Positions 16,064 through 24,984 are shown, counted from the stretch's first letter. The stretch: 64,000 nt of DNA from Paraburkholderia oxyphila NBRC 105797 (GCF_000685075.1 NZ_BAYD01000022.1:1-64000); one strand, 5' to 3'. Notes: generated from the letters alone by a model not told the origin. Translations and numbers: made by a program.

Positions 16064-16780
16064 ATGATCGACGTCTACAGCTGGGCCACGCCCAACGGCC
16101 ACAAAGTCCATATCATGCTCGAGGAGACGGGCCTCGAGTACCGCGTGCATCCCATCGATATCGGAGCCGGCGACCAGTTCAAGCCCGAGTTCCTCGAGAT
16201 CAGCCCGAACAACAAGATCCCCGCCATCACGGACTCCGAAGGCCCGGCGCGCGCCGACGGCAAGCCGTTCTCGCTGTTCGAGTCGGGCGCGATCCTGATC
16301 TATCTGGCCGCGAAGACCGGCAAGTTCATGCCCGAAGACCTCGCGGCGCGCTACGACGTGCTGCAGTGGGTGATGTTCCAGATGGGCGGCCTCGGCCCCA
16401 TGCTCGGCCAGGCGCACCACTTCCGCATTTACGCGCCCGAGAAGATCGACTACGCCGTGAACCGCTACACGAACGAGGCCAAGCGCCTCTATAACGTGAT
16501 GGAGGCGCAACTCGAAAAGACCGAGTACCTGGCCGGCGACGACTACACCATCGCCGATATTGCCGCGTTCCCGTGGACGCGCTCATGGCAGAACCAGGGC
16601 ATCGATCTCGATGCGCTGCCCAACGTGAAGCGCTGGCACGAAACGATCGCGGCACGTCCGGCGGTCAAGCGCGGCGTCGAGGTGCTGGCGAACGCGCGCA
16701 AGCCGCTCATGGACGACAAGGCGAAGGAGATGCTGTTCGGCGCGACGCAATACGAGAAGCACACTTCGAAGGCTGCCTGA
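16064..16780 (+). CDS. yfcG: Glutathione S-transferase, YfcG/YghU-like disulfide-bond oxidoreductase
   Basis: This is a 238-residue Nu-class-like GST. It closely follows the pattern of E. coli YfcG: a start of the form MIDVYSWATPNGHKVHIMLE, then GDQFKPEFLEISPNNKIPAI, SLFESGAILIYLAAKTG, and the subgroup-specific QMGGLGPMLGQAHHF. YfcG and YghU have disulfide reductase activity with glutathione and lack a catalytic Ser or Cys, using the Asn/Thr of the TPNGHK loop. The protein is cytoplasmic. It is the last gene of the plus-strand run, 172 bases after the ACAD10/11-like gene, and is closed by a hairpin terminator. The link to acyl-CoA metabolism is positional only. Confidence 0.85.
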   Translation: MIDVYSWATPNGHKVHIMLEETGLEYRVHPIDIGAGDQFKPEFLEISPNNKIPAITDSEGPARADGKPFSLFESGAILIYLAAKTGKFMPEDLAARYDVLQWVMFQMGGLGPMLGQAHHFRIYAPEKIDYAVNRYTNEAKRLYNVMEAQLEKTEYLAGDDYTIADIAAFPWTRSWQNQGIDLDALPNVKRWHETIAARPAVKRGVEVLANARKPLMDDKAKEMLFGATQYEKHTSKAA

Positions 16781-16801
16781 CGCGCTTCGCGAGATAGAAC
16801 G

Positions 16802-16843
16802 AAAAAGGGCGCCCGGCTCATGGCCGGACGCCCCTTTCGTTTT
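16802..16843. terminator. Bidirectional terminator between convergent GST and MaoC genes
   Basis: A long stem (aaagggcgcccggc paired with gccggacgcccctt, one mismatch, 4-base loop) is flanked by A-rich sequence on the left and cgtttt on the right. It can serve both the GST gene (plus) and the MaoC gene (minus). Confidence 0.85.
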
Positions 16844-16869
16844 CTGCGCGTGCAAAGGCGCTCAGACGT

Positions 16870-17340
16870 TCAGAAGTAGTGCCGCGAAATGAATTCGGCC
16901 ACGCACGCGGGCCGCTCGCTGCCTTCGCATTCGATGCCGATGTTCCAGACGACCTGCGCGCCACCGCCTTCCACGTCGCTCACTTCCTTCACGCCGACGC
17001 GCGCACGCACCCTCGCGCCCACGGGCACCGGCGACGTGAAGCGCACGCGGTTGAGCCCGTAGTTCACGCCCATGCGCTGGCGCATCGTGACGGTTGCCGC
17101 GAGCAGCGCCGGCACGAGCGAAAGCGTGAGAAAGCCGTGGGCGATCGGGCCGCCGAACGGCGACTCGCGACGCGCACGTTCCGCGTCGACGTGAATCCAC
17201 TGGTGATCGCCGGTCGCGTCGGCGAACTCCAGCACGCTGGCCTCGCTCACCGTGCGCCAGTCGCTGACGAACGGCTCGGCGCCCACGAGCGCGCGCAAGG
17301 CGTCGACGTTTGCAATTTCGACCACACCGGCCTCGCTCAT
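16870..17340 (-). CDS. MaoC family hydratase (R-specific enoyl-CoA hydratase type)
   Basis: This 156-residue hot-dog-fold protein shows the hydratase active-site motif, with Asp and His in FADATGDHQWIHVDAERA (about residues 39-56) and the following GGPIAHGFLTLSL. It is closest to the NodN/R-hydratase group and would hydrate a trans-2-enoyl-CoA. The start ATG overlaps the stop of the preceding MaoC gene by four bases (ATGA), so the two are translationally coupled. It is the last gene of a minus-strand unit with two acyl-CoA dehydrogenase genes and the other MaoC gene. The likely pathway role is the hydration step after dehydrogenation by that pair. Confidence 0.88.
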   Translation of the reverse strand: MSEAGVVEIANVDALRALVGAEPFVSDWRTVSEASVLEFADATGDHQWIHVDAERARRESPFGGPIAHGFLTLSLVPALLAATVTMRQRMGVNYGLNRVRFTSPVPVGARVRARVGVKEVSDVEGGGAQVVWNIGIECEGSERPACVAEFISRHYF

Positions 17341-17795
17341 GATGCGGCTCCCGGATGGCGCAACCCGAACATCCCCTTCGAGGTCACCGTCACGACGGTC
17401 TCGCCGTGCTGATTGCGGCCTTCCCAGCGCGTCTGGACGATACCGCGATCCGGCTTGCTCGCTGAAACGCGCTTGCTCACGACGAAGTTGGTCATCGTGA
17501 GCGTGTCGCCGACGCGCACGGGCTTGATCCAGCGGATCTCGTCGATGCCGGGCGAGCCCATCGATGTGGAGCCCTCGAGAAAATTGCGCACGAGCATGCC
17601 CATCATGACCGAGCACGTATGCCAGCCGCTCGCGACGAGGCCGCCGAAATGCGAGGCCTCGCCGGCCGCCTCGCTCAAATGAAACGGCTGCGGATCGTAC
17701 TGCTGCGCGAACTGCACGATCTCTTCGCGCCCGAACGTGTGCGAGCCGACTTCATACGACTTGCCCACTTCGAGATCTTCGTAACTCACTCCCAT
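17337..17795 (-). CDS. MaoC family dehydratase
   Basis: This 152-residue protein has a second MaoC-like hot-dog domain. It carries FAQQYDPQPFHLSEAAGEAS (about 29-48) with the Asp/His pair shifted as in the 'Pro-Gln-Pro-Phe-His' subgroup, then FGGLVASGWHTCSVMMG and KPVRVGDTLTM. Members of this subgroup often work beside a second MaoC subunit, and the steroid side-chain hydratase ChsH1-ChsH2 is a known two-subunit case. Whether these two MaoC proteins form one enzyme or two cannot be told from sequence. It starts 38 bases after the small acyl-CoA dehydrogenase gene. Confidence 0.85.
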   Translation of the reverse strand: MGVSYEDLEVGKSYEVGSHTFGREEIVQFAQQYDPQPFHLSEAAGEASHFGGLVASGWHTCSVMMGMLVRNFLEGSTSMGSPGIDEIRWIKPVRVGDTLTMTNFVVSKRVSASKPDRGIVQTRWEGRNQHGETVVTVTSKGMFGLRHPGAAS

Positions 17796-17832
17796 CGATG
17801 ACTCTCCGTTTCGAGTTGCTTCACAACGCGCC

Positions 17833-18954
17833 TCAGGCGGCTGCCTGCGCAAAACCCGGCAGCGCGGCGAAACGTTCGAGATGGTAATCGACGTCTCCGA
17901 GCGTGGTCTCGATGATCGCGAGACGCTTGAACAGGTGCGCCGCCGCGACTTCGTTGGTCACCCCCATGCCGCCGTGCAGCTGCACGGCCTGCTGGCCGAC
18001 ATAACGCGCCGCCTGCCCTACGCGCACCTTCGCCGCCGAAATGGCGCGGCGCCGCTCATCGGGCGAAGCACTACTGTAACGCGCGGCCGCGAGGTATGTG
18101 AGCGAGCGCGCCTGCTCGCCATGAATCAGCATCTCGGCCATGCGGTGCTGGAGCGCCTGGAAGCGTGCGATCGGCACGCCGAACTGCTGGCGCGTCTTCG
18201 TGTACTCGACCGTCGCGTTGTTGAGCGCGTCGATGGCGCCCACGGCTTCCGCGCACAGCAGGAAAGTAGCGTAATCGGCAATCTGCTCCCACGTGGCCGC
18301 GCCGGCATCGCCCAGACGGCGCGCATGCGCACCGTCGAACTTGAGCGTGGCGGCGCGCTGGCCATCGATGGTGCGGTAGTCGCTCACCTCGACACCCTTC
18401 GCATCGCGCGCCACCACGAACAGCGCGACTTCGCCCGCGAGGCGCGCCGGCACGATCCAGTAGTCCGCTTGCGCGCCGTGCTGCACGACCGACTTGCTGC
18501 CCGTGAGCGCGAAGCCGTCGCCGGTTTCCTTCGCGAGCGTTTCGAGCGCGAACAGGTCGTAGCGCGCCTGAGGTTCGTGAAACGCCACGGCGAGTTTGAT
18601 CTCGCCCACCGCCACACGCTCCAGCAGTTGTGCGTTTTCGGCGCTATCCGCACCCGCGAGCTTGAGTGCCTCGACACCCACCGCGCTCGCCCAGTACGGC
18701 TCGATCACGAGCGCGCGGCCCAGCTCCTGCATGACCACGAGCATGTCGAACGGCGAGCCGTCGAAGCCGCCCTGCTCCGCCGGCACCGGCAGCGCGGTGA
18801 GCCCGAGCTCGACGAATGCCTTCCAATGATCGGCCGATACGCCCTCGGGCGTCTTCACGATCGCCTGGCGCGCTTCGAATCCGTAATTTTTGTCGAGATA
18901 GCGACGCAGCGCGTCGGCGAGTTGCTGTTGCTCTTCGGTGAAATTGAAGTCCAT
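17833..18954 (-). CDS. Acyl-CoA dehydrogenase, small subunit-like (PimD-type)
   Basis: This is a 373-residue acyl-CoA dehydrogenase homologue of the shorter type found in pairs with a larger one, as in PimC/PimD (pimeloyl-CoA dehydrogenase) and the heteromeric ChsE enzymes. The N-terminus MDFNFTEEQQQLADALRRYL and the FAD-contact segment VQLHGGMGVTNEVAAAHLFK are visible. The catalytic-Glu region is absent: the segment reads IETTLGDVDYHLERF instead of IYEGTNEIQ. In known heteromers one subunit lacks the active-site base, which fits. The start at 18954 has GAGGAG about 7 bases upstream. It follows the large-subunit gene by 11 bases. Confidence 0.82.
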   Translation of the reverse strand: MDFNFTEEQQQLADALRRYLDKNYGFEARQAIVKTPEGVSADHWKAFVELGLTALPVPAEQGGFDGSPFDMLVVMQELGRALVIEPYWASAVGVEALKLAGADSAENAQLLERVAVGEIKLAVAFHEPQARYDLFALETLAKETGDGFALTGSKSVVQHGAQADYWIVPARLAGEVALFVVARDAKGVEVSDYRTIDGQRAATLKFDGAHARRLGDAGAATWEQIADYATFLLCAEAVGAIDALNNATVEYTKTRQQFGVPIARFQALQHRMAEMLIHGEQARSLTYLAAARYSSASPDERRRAISAAKVRVGQAARYVGQQAVQLHGGMGVTNEVAAAHLFKRLAIIETTLGDVDYHLERFAALPGFAQAAA

Positions 18955-18965
18955 TGCGCCGCTCC

Positions 18966-20162
18966 TCAAATCCCCAGAATCATCTGCGCGATGATGTTCT
19001 TCTGGATTTCGTTCGACCCGCCGTAAATCGACGTCTTGCGATAGTTGAAGTAGTAAGCCGCGAGCGGTGCTGCATCGTCGTCGCCACCGGCCGCGTGTGC
19101 ATGCTCACCCTCGAGGAAGGCCGGATCGAACGGCGCGGCCAGCGGGCCGACCGCATCGACCATCAGCTCGGTGAGCGCCTGCTGGATTTCGGTGCCCTTG
19201 ATCTTGAGCATCGACGCCTCGGGCCCCGGGCCGCGGCCATGGCCGCTGCTCGCGATCACGCGCTCGGCGGTCACTTCGAGCGCCATCAGCTCGATTTCGA
19301 CGGCAGCTACACGCGCTGAGAAAACCGGATCGTGCAGCAGCGGCTTGCCGTGCTTCTTCTGTTCGAGTGCGACCTGCTTGAGGAACGCGAGCTCGCGCTT
19401 GGACGCGCCCACACGCGCGATACCGGTGCGCTCATGGCCGAGCAGATATTTCGCGTAGGTCCAGCCGCGGTTCTCTTCGCCGACGAGATTCTCGACGGGC
19501 ACCTTCACGTCCTCGAGGAACACCTCGTTGACCTCGTGGTCTTCGTCGAGCGTAATGATCGGGCGCACGGTGATGCCGGGCGTCTTCATGTCGATGAGCA
19601 GGAACGAGATGCCCTCCTGCTTCTTCGCAGCGGGGTCGGTGCGCACGAGGCAGAACATCATGTCGGCGTGCTGGCCGAGCGTGGTCCAGGTCTTCTGGCC
19701 GTTCACCACATAGTGGTCGCCTTCGCGGACGGCGCGCGTGCGCAGCGAGGCGAGATCCGAGCCCGAGCCCGGCTCGGAATAGCCCTGGCACCACCAGTCT
19801 TCGCCGGAGAGGATGCGCGGCAAATAGCGGCGCTTTTGCGCCTCGTTGCCGTACTTCATGATCACCGGCGCGACCATCGACACGCCGAACGGCAGGACCG
19901 GCGGCGCGCCGATGCGGCCGCACTCCTCGTCCCAGATGTGGCGTTGCGTTTCGCTCCAGCCGGGGCCGCCAAATTCGGTCGGCCACGCAGGCGCCGACCA
20001 GCCGCGCGTGCCGAGCAGCTTGTGCCAGCTGGCGATGTCGTCGCGGCTGAGGCGTTTGTGATTGAGCACTTTCTCGCGCACGGCTTGAGGCAGATTGGCC
20101 TCGAGCCAGGCGCGGACTTCGGCGCGAAACGCGTCGTCGGTGGGGGTGTAGTCGAGATCCAT
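18966..20162 (-). CDS. Acyl-CoA dehydrogenase, large subunit-like (PimC-type)
   Basis: This 398-residue acyl-CoA dehydrogenase resembles the PimC/large-subunit type. The N-terminus is MDLDYTPTDDAFRAEVRAWL. The middle domain has CQGYSEPGSGSDLASLRTRA and NGQKTWTT, and the C-terminal segment is TSIYGGSNEIQKNIIAQMIL. Gly replaces the usual catalytic Glu in IYGG, so the base must come from another position, as in several long-chain and heteromeric members. The ATG at 20162 has AGGAG 7 bases upstream and is preferred over the longer reading from 20204. It is first in a minus-strand unit with the small subunit and two MaoC genes. The substrate is unknown, possibly a branched, dicarboxylic or ring-containing acyl-CoA. 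Confidence 0.85.
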   Translation of the reverse strand: MDLDYTPTDDAFRAEVRAWLEANLPQAVREKVLNHKRLSRDDIASWHKLLGTRGWSAPAWPTEFGGPGWSETQRHIWDEECGRIGAPPVLPFGVSMVAPVIMKYGNEAQKRRYLPRILSGEDWWCQGYSEPGSGSDLASLRTRAVREGDHYVVNGQKTWTTLGQHADMMFCLVRTDPAAKKQEGISFLLIDMKTPGITVRPIITLDEDHEVNEVFLEDVKVPVENLVGEENRGWTYAKYLLGHERTGIARVGASKRELAFLKQVALEQKKHGKPLLHDPVFSARVAAVEIELMALEVTAERVIASSGHGRGPGPEASMLKIKGTEIQQALTELMVDAVGPLAAPFDPAFLEGEHAHAAGGDDDAAPLAAYYFNYRKTSIYGGSNEIQKNIIAQMILGI

Positions 20163-20228
20163 GCGGGTTGTCTCCTGGCCGCGGCTGGTTGGGAACCCTC
20201 CCAAGCCGCAACGAAGACCCGCATGGCG

Positions 20229-20687
20229 TTATTGCAGCGGACCCTTCAACGCGGCCGGAACCGGCAGCGGCATCACATCGATGCCTTCTTCGACGAGAGC
20301 TTGCGCATCTTCCGCGGATGCCACCCCCCGGATGTTGCGCGCCGGCGCTTCGTTGTAGTGAATGCGCCGCGCCTCCTCGGCGAAACGGTCGCCTACGTTC
20401 TCCGTCTTCTCCAGGACCTCGCGCATCACGCGCATGGCATGCGCCTGCCATTGCGCCGCTGCCTGAGCCATCTGGCCGGCCGGTGACGCCTGGCTGGCAG
20501 TGGACTGCGCCTCGCTCGCCCCCGACAGATTCAGTCGGGGCGCGGACGGCACGCGGCTCACATTCGTGGCGCCGCACATCGGACATTCGACCAGCTTGCG
20601 CGAAAGCTGCGACTCGAAGTCGTCAGCGGAAGCGAACCAGCCTTCAAACCGATGGCCGTCTGGGCACTGTAAATCGAGGACCTTCAT
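20229..20687 (-). CDS. DUF1178 family protein
   Basis: This 152-residue protein matches DUF1178, a family common in alpha- and betaproteobacteria with no known function. It starts MKVLDLQCPDGHRFEGWFAS and contains a possible zinc site made of Cys and His in LQCPDGH and two Cys in ECPMCGATN. A conserved C-terminal block (FAEEARRIHYNEAPARNIRG) follows a flexible Gln/Ala-rich linker. It is cytoplasmic. It lies on the nuo strand 285 bases beyond the Nudix gene, and a strong inverted repeat between them suggests it has its own transcript. It is 66 bases upstream of the large acyl-CoA dehydrogenase gene. Confidence 0.85.
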   Translation of the reverse strand: MKVLDLQCPDGHRFEGWFASADDFESQLSRKLVECPMCGATNVSRVPSAPRLNLSGASEAQSTASQASPAGQMAQAAAQWQAHAMRVMREVLEKTENVGDRFAEEARRIHYNEAPARNIRGVASAEDAQALVEEGIDVMPLPVPAALKGPLQ

Positions 20688-20875
20688 GAGAATCGTGGCT
20701 TGCGTTGAGTGTATCGCAAAACGGAAATTTGTGAACGACCGTTCGTAAATTTTTTGATGGGCTCTGTACCTGATTTTCGAGCACCACCGTGGCACCGGAC
20801 AGCCGACTGGCCGGTGGTCGATTGTAGCGCTGCGCGCCGCTGGCCGCTCAACGCAAAAATGCCTGGGCCAAAGTC

Positions 20876-20904
20876 AATACGGCGGCCTCGCGGGCCGCCG
20901 TATT
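20876..20904 (-). terminator. Perfect inverted repeat, probable terminator of the nuo-Nudix transcript
   Basis: A 12-bp perfect stem (aatacggcggcc/ggccgccgtatt) with a 5-base loop lies about 70 bases past the Nudix stop codon. The T-run on the minus strand is weak (ttgacttt), so termination is probable rather than certain. The rest of 20688-20972 holds no ORF I would support. Confidence 0.6.
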
Positions 20905-20972
20905 TCAATGCGCTGCATCGTTGATCTGGCACTTTTGTGACACGCCATCACGGCATAGCCACACTGCGGTGC

Positions 20973-21566
20973 TCAGCCCCGCTCGGGTTGTGCAATCGGC
21001 CAGGCGCCCGACAGCGCCTTTTCGAGCCAGAACGTGCCGATGATCGTCTTCACGTCGGTGATCTTGCCGGTACGCACCCATTCGAGCAGTTCGGGCAGTG
21101 TCGCCGTGAAGGTCTCGAGGAACTCGCCTTCGTCGAGCTCCGCCTCGCCCGAAGTCAAGCCGCGCGCCAGGTAGATGTCGATGAATTCGGTCGAGTACGA
21201 AATCACCGGATGGATCTGCGCGAGATAGATGTACTCGCGCGCCGTATAGCCCGTCTCTTCCTTCAGTTCGCGGATCGCGCAGGCCAGCGCGCCTTCCTGC
21301 GGATCGAGCTTGCCCGCCGGAAATTCGGTCATCACGCGCGAGAGCGGATAGCGATATTGGCGCTCCATCAGCACACGGCCGTCATCGAAGAGCGGGATCA
21401 CCATCACGGCGCCCGGGTGCTGGACGTACTCGCGCGTCGCGTGCTTGCCATCCGGCAAGGCGACGGTGTCGCACTTGAGCGTAAGGAATTTGCCCGCGTG
21501 GAGCGTCGTGCTCTCCACACACGTCTCGGCGAGCGCCGGGTCGTGTTTTTGATGTTCAGCAGCCAT
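20973..21566 (-). CDS. Nudix hydrolase, ADP-ribose pyrophosphatase type
   Basis: This is a 197-residue Nudix hydrolase that probably cleaves ADP-ribose or a related nucleoside diphosphate sugar. The Nudix box is complete and matches GX5EX7REUXEEXGU: it begins at GKLDPQEGA (about residue 87) and ends IRELKEETGY. The strand MVIPLFDDGRVLMERQYRYP and the downstream HPVISYSTEFIDIYLA fit the NudF-like subgroup. The ATG at 21566 (AGAGGT 6 bases upstream) is preferred over a TTG two codons earlier. It is located after nuoN-DUF2818, an arrangement I recall as common in Burkholderiales, and may handle NADH-linked ADP-ribose breakdown products; that link is inference. Confidence 0.88.
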   Translation of the reverse strand: MAAEHQKHDPALAETCVESTTLHAGKFLTLKCDTVALPDGKHATREYVQHPGAVMVIPLFDDGRVLMERQYRYPLSRVMTEFPAGKLDPQEGALACAIRELKEETGYTAREYIYLAQIHPVISYSTEFIDIYLARGLTSGEAELDEGEFLETFTATLPELLEWVRTGKITDVKTIIGTFWLEKALSGAWPIAQPERG

Positions 21567-21659
21567 GTTCAACCTCTGGGAAGCGCCTGTACGGGGAAGT
21601 CGCGGAAACCCGCGATGCGATCGAATGGCATACGCCTCGTCGAGGACGAGGCGTATGCA

Positions 21660-21968
21660 TCACGCCGGACGGCGTTTGAAGAGATATTGCCAGGTGAAGC
21701 CAGGAAACGCGAACACGACAAAGAGACTGAACGTGATGGCGTAGAACTGCCAGCCCTGGTCAAAGCGATTGCCGGCGCGCGCCTCCAGCATGAAGCCGAA
21801 CGCGCCGACCACAAAATACAGCACGATCATTTCGGCAATGCGAATCCACGCGCTCTTCTTCGGTGCACGCAGCGGCAACGGCACGATGCCGAACAACCGT
21901 TGATTGAGGAACGGCAAGTTGGCGCCCGCGAGCGCCAACAACACGATAAACCACCCTGCTGCCGACAT
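21660..21968 (-). CDS. DUF2818 family membrane protein
   Basis: This 102-residue protein has three predicted membrane segments (residues about 4-22, 45-62 and 77-95) and no soluble domain. It corresponds to DUF2818, a family I recall as following nuoN in betaproteobacteria. The start codon shares one base with the nuoN stop (TAATG), so it is translated by coupling. A role in assembly or stability of complex I is plausible from location only. The 93 bases between it and the Nudix gene show nothing notable. Confidence 0.8.
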   Translation of the reverse strand: MSAAGWFIVLLALAGANLPFLNQRLFGIVPLPLRAPKKSAWIRIAEMIVLYFVVGAFGFMLEARAGNRFDQGWQFYAITFSLFVVFAFPGFTWQYLFKRRPA

Positions 21969-23440
21969 TACAGCGGCAGCGTATGCGAGACGGCCTGCAG
22001 GCAGAGCGACATCAGCGGCCCCGGGATGATGCCGAGCACCAGCACGGCCACGCCATTGACCGTCAACAGCGCGCGATTGAATGCATGGCCCTCGATCGGT
22101 GCGGTGTCCTGCGGCGCGTCGAAGTACATCAGCTTGACGATGCGCAGGTAGTAGAACGCGCCGAACAGCGACGTAATCACGGCAAGCACGGCAAGCCACG
22201 TCAGGCCGGCGTTCATGGTCGCTTCGAGCACGGCGAGCTTCGCGTAGAAGCCGACCGTCGGCGGGATACCGGCGAGCGAGAACATCATGAGCATCATGAC
22301 GAACGCGAACACCGGGCTGCGCTGGTTCAGGCCCTTGAAGTCGTCGAGCGTTTCCGCCTCGAAGTCGCGGCGGGCAAGCAGCATGACCACGCCGAACGCG
22401 CCAAGCGTCGTAATCAGGTAGATGATGCTGTAGAACATCGCCGAGCTGTACGCACTGGCCGCACCGGTCGCCTTGTTGTCGACGATGCCGGCCAGCAGGC
22501 CGAGCAGCACGAAGCCCATGTTCGAGATGGCCGAGTACGCGAGCATACGCTTGACGTTGCGCTGGACGATACCCGTGATGTTGCCGACGATCATCGAGAG
22601 CGCGGCCAGGATGATCAGCATTTCCTGCCAGTCCACCGCGAGCGGCAGCAGACCCATCACGAGGAAGCGCACGGCCCACGCGAACGCCGCGACCTTCGGG
22701 CCGCCGCCGGTGAGCAGCGTCATGGCCGTAGGCGCGCCCTGATAGACGTCGGGCACCCACATGTGGAACGGCACCGCGCCCATCTTGAACGCCACGCCCG
22801 CCACGATGAACACCACGCCGAACAGCAGCACGATGTCGTTGATGTGGCCCGAAGCCACAGCCTTGAACACCTCGCCGAGGTCGAGCGAGCCGGTCGCGCC
22901 GTACAGCATCGAAATGCCATAGAGCAGGAAGCCCGATGCAAGCGCGCCCAGCACGTAGTACTTCATGGCCGCTTCGTTCGACTGCGTCGCGTCACGGCGC
23001 AGCGCGATGACCGCGTAGAGCGAGAGCGACATCAGCTCGAGGCCGAGGTACAGCGTGAGGAAGTTGTTGCCCGAGATCATCACGATCTGGCCGAGCAGCG
23101 AGAACATGCCGAGCAGGAAGAACTCACCCCTGAACATGTCCCGGTCTTCGAGGTACTTGCGCGAGTACACGATCGAGACCGCGTAGCCGAGCGTGACTAC
23201 CGCCTTCATGGCGCTCGCGAACGCGTCCACCACGTACATGCGCGTGAAGTAGTAGTACACGTGCGGATCGAACGCGATCACCGCGAACCAGATGCCGGCT
23301 ACGAGCGCCGTGAGCAGCGCAATGAAATAGGTCGTGCGCCGGCCCGAAGGGCCGGTGAACGTGTCGTTGAGCCACGCAACGACGGTACCGGCCATGAGTA
23401 TCGCGTCGGGTAGCAGAGCGTTCAAAGGGGCGTTTGGCAT
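21968..23440 (-). CDS. nuoN: NADH-quinone oxidoreductase subunit N
   Basis: This 490-residue, 14-helix antiporter-like subunit belongs to the complex I membrane arm and takes part in proton translocation. It carries the Mrp-like proton_antipo_M core, with the conserved Lys in GVAFKMGAVPFHMWVPDVYQ (about residue 230-250) and ISNMGFVLLG. It is last of the fourteen nuo genes, which run A to N on the minus strand. It is 24 bases after nuoM. The length is normal for the family. Confidence 0.95.
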   Translation of the reverse strand: MPNAPLNALLPDAILMAGTVVAWLNDTFTGPSGRRTTYFIALLTALVAGIWFAVIAFDPHVYYYFTRMYVVDAFASAMKAVVTLGYAVSIVYSRKYLEDRDMFRGEFFLLGMFSLLGQIVMISGNNFLTLYLGLELMSLSLYAVIALRRDATQSNEAAMKYYVLGALASGFLLYGISMLYGATGSLDLGEVFKAVASGHINDIVLLFGVVFIVAGVAFKMGAVPFHMWVPDVYQGAPTAMTLLTGGGPKVAAFAWAVRFLVMGLLPLAVDWQEMLIILAALSMIVGNITGIVQRNVKRMLAYSAISNMGFVLLGLLAGIVDNKATGAASAYSSAMFYSIIYLITTLGAFGVVMLLARRDFEAETLDDFKGLNQRSPVFAFVMMLMMFSLAGIPPTVGFYAKLAVLEATMNAGLTWLAVLAVITSLFGAFYYLRIVKLMYFDAPQDTAPIEGHAFNRALLTVNGVAVLVLGIIPGPLMSLCLQAVSHTLPL

Positions 23441-23464
23441 GATCTATTAGTCCTCCGCTCGGTA

Positions 23465-24964
23465 TTACTGTGACAGCGGCAGTTTCGACACTGCGACGTG
23501 GGAGAGGAGGTTTTCCACGGAAACGTGCATCACATCGGTAAAGGGCTTCGGGTAGACGCCCATGAAAAGCGTGAGCAGCGCGAGCAACCCAAGGATCAGG
23601 TATTCGCGGCTGCTGATGTCCTTCAGCTCGCGAACATGATCGTTCGCGACGGCGCCGAAGTACACGCGCTTGTACATCCACAACGTATAGGCCGCGCCCA
23701 GGATCAGCGTGAACGCCGCCCCGAAAGCGATCCAGAAGTTGAACTTCACTGCCGCCAGAATCACCATGAATTCGCCGACGAATCCCGAGGTGCCCGGCAG
23801 GCCGCAGTTGGCCATCGCGAACAGCATGGCCAGCGCCGCGAATTTAGGCATCGTGTTGACGACGCCGCCGTAATCGGCGATGTCGCGCGTGTGCATGCGG
23901 TCATACAGCACGCCGATACAAAGGAACATGGCGCCCGAGACGAAGCCGTGCGAGATCATCTGGATGATCCCGCCTTCCATCGCAAGCTGGCTCGACGGGC
24001 CGAACATAAAGAAGCCGAGCGTGACGAAGCCCATGTGGGCAATCGACGAGTACGCGACCAGCTTCTTCATGTCCGCCTGCACCATCGCCACGAGGCCGAT
24101 GTAGATCACCGCGATCAACGACAGCGCGATGATGACCGGCGCCAGGTAGTGACTCGCGTCCGGCGTGATCGGCAGCGAGAAACGCAGGAAACCGTATGCG
24201 CCGAGCTTCAGCATGATCGCGGCCAGCACGACCGAGCCGCCCGTGGGCGCTTCGACGTGCGCGTCCGGCAACCACGTGTGGACCGGCCACATCGGCACCT
24301 TGACGGCGAACGCGAAGAAGAACGCGATGAACAGCAGGATCTGCGGCGTCATCGCAAGCTTGGCGTTCTGCCAGGTGGCGAGGTCGAAGGTCCCGGTCTC
24401 GCGGTACAGGTACAGCAACGCGACCAGCATCAGCAGCGAGCCGGCCAGCGTGTAGAGAAAGAACTTGAACGCTGCGTACACGCGGTTCGGGCCGCCCCAG
24501 ATGCCGATGATGATGTACATCGGAATGAGCGTGGCTTCGAAGAACACGTAGAACAGCAGACCGTCGGCGGCGCAGAACACGCCGATCATCAGGCCCGACA
24601 GGATGAGGAACGCCGAGTAGTACTGCGCGACGTTCTTCTGGATGACCTGCCAGCCCGCGATCACGACGATCACGGTGATGAACGCCGTGAGCACCACGAA
24701 CCACATCGAGATGCCGTCGATGCCAAGGTGATACGAAATATTGAACCGATCGATCCAGACCGACTTCTCCTCGAACTGCAGCGCAGCCGTGGTGGTGTCG
24801 AAGCCCGAAACGAGCGGAAGGGTGACGAGGAAACTAAGCACCGAACCGATGAGCGCGATCCAGCGGTCCGCGCTCGAGCTCCGCAGGGAACCCACTACAA
24901 GAACGATGATGCCGAAAACAATTGGCATCCAAATCGCAATACTGAGAATCGGAGTTGCGTGCAT
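23465..24964 (-). CDS. nuoM: NADH-quinone oxidoreductase subunit M
   Basis: This is a 499-residue antiporter-like membrane subunit of complex I. It has about 14 transmembrane helices, the conserved Glu region of TM5, and the charged segments KVPMWPVHTWLPDAHVEAPT and YSSIAHMGFVTLGFF that form the central half-channel. Length and order are normal. It sits between nuoL (20 bases upstream) and nuoN. Confidence 0.96.
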   Translation of the reverse strand: MHATPILSIAIWMPIVFGIIVLVVGSLRSSSADRWIALIGSVLSFLVTLPLVSGFDTTTAALQFEEKSVWIDRFNISYHLGIDGISMWFVVLTAFITVIVVIAGWQVIQKNVAQYYSAFLILSGLMIGVFCAADGLLFYVFFEATLIPMYIIIGIWGGPNRVYAAFKFFLYTLAGSLLMLVALLYLYRETGTFDLATWQNAKLAMTPQILLFIAFFFAFAVKVPMWPVHTWLPDAHVEAPTGGSVVLAAIMLKLGAYGFLRFSLPITPDASHYLAPVIIALSLIAVIYIGLVAMVQADMKKLVAYSSIAHMGFVTLGFFMFGPSSQLAMEGGIIQMISHGFVSGAMFLCIGVLYDRMHTRDIADYGGVVNTMPKFAALAMLFAMANCGLPGTSGFVGEFMVILAAVKFNFWIAFGAAFTLILGAAYTLWMYKRVYFGAVANDHVRELKDISSREYLILGLLALLTLFMGVYPKPFTDVMHVSVENLLSHVAVSKLPLSQ

Positions 24965-24984
24965 GCGTTTTTTTCCTCGCCTTC

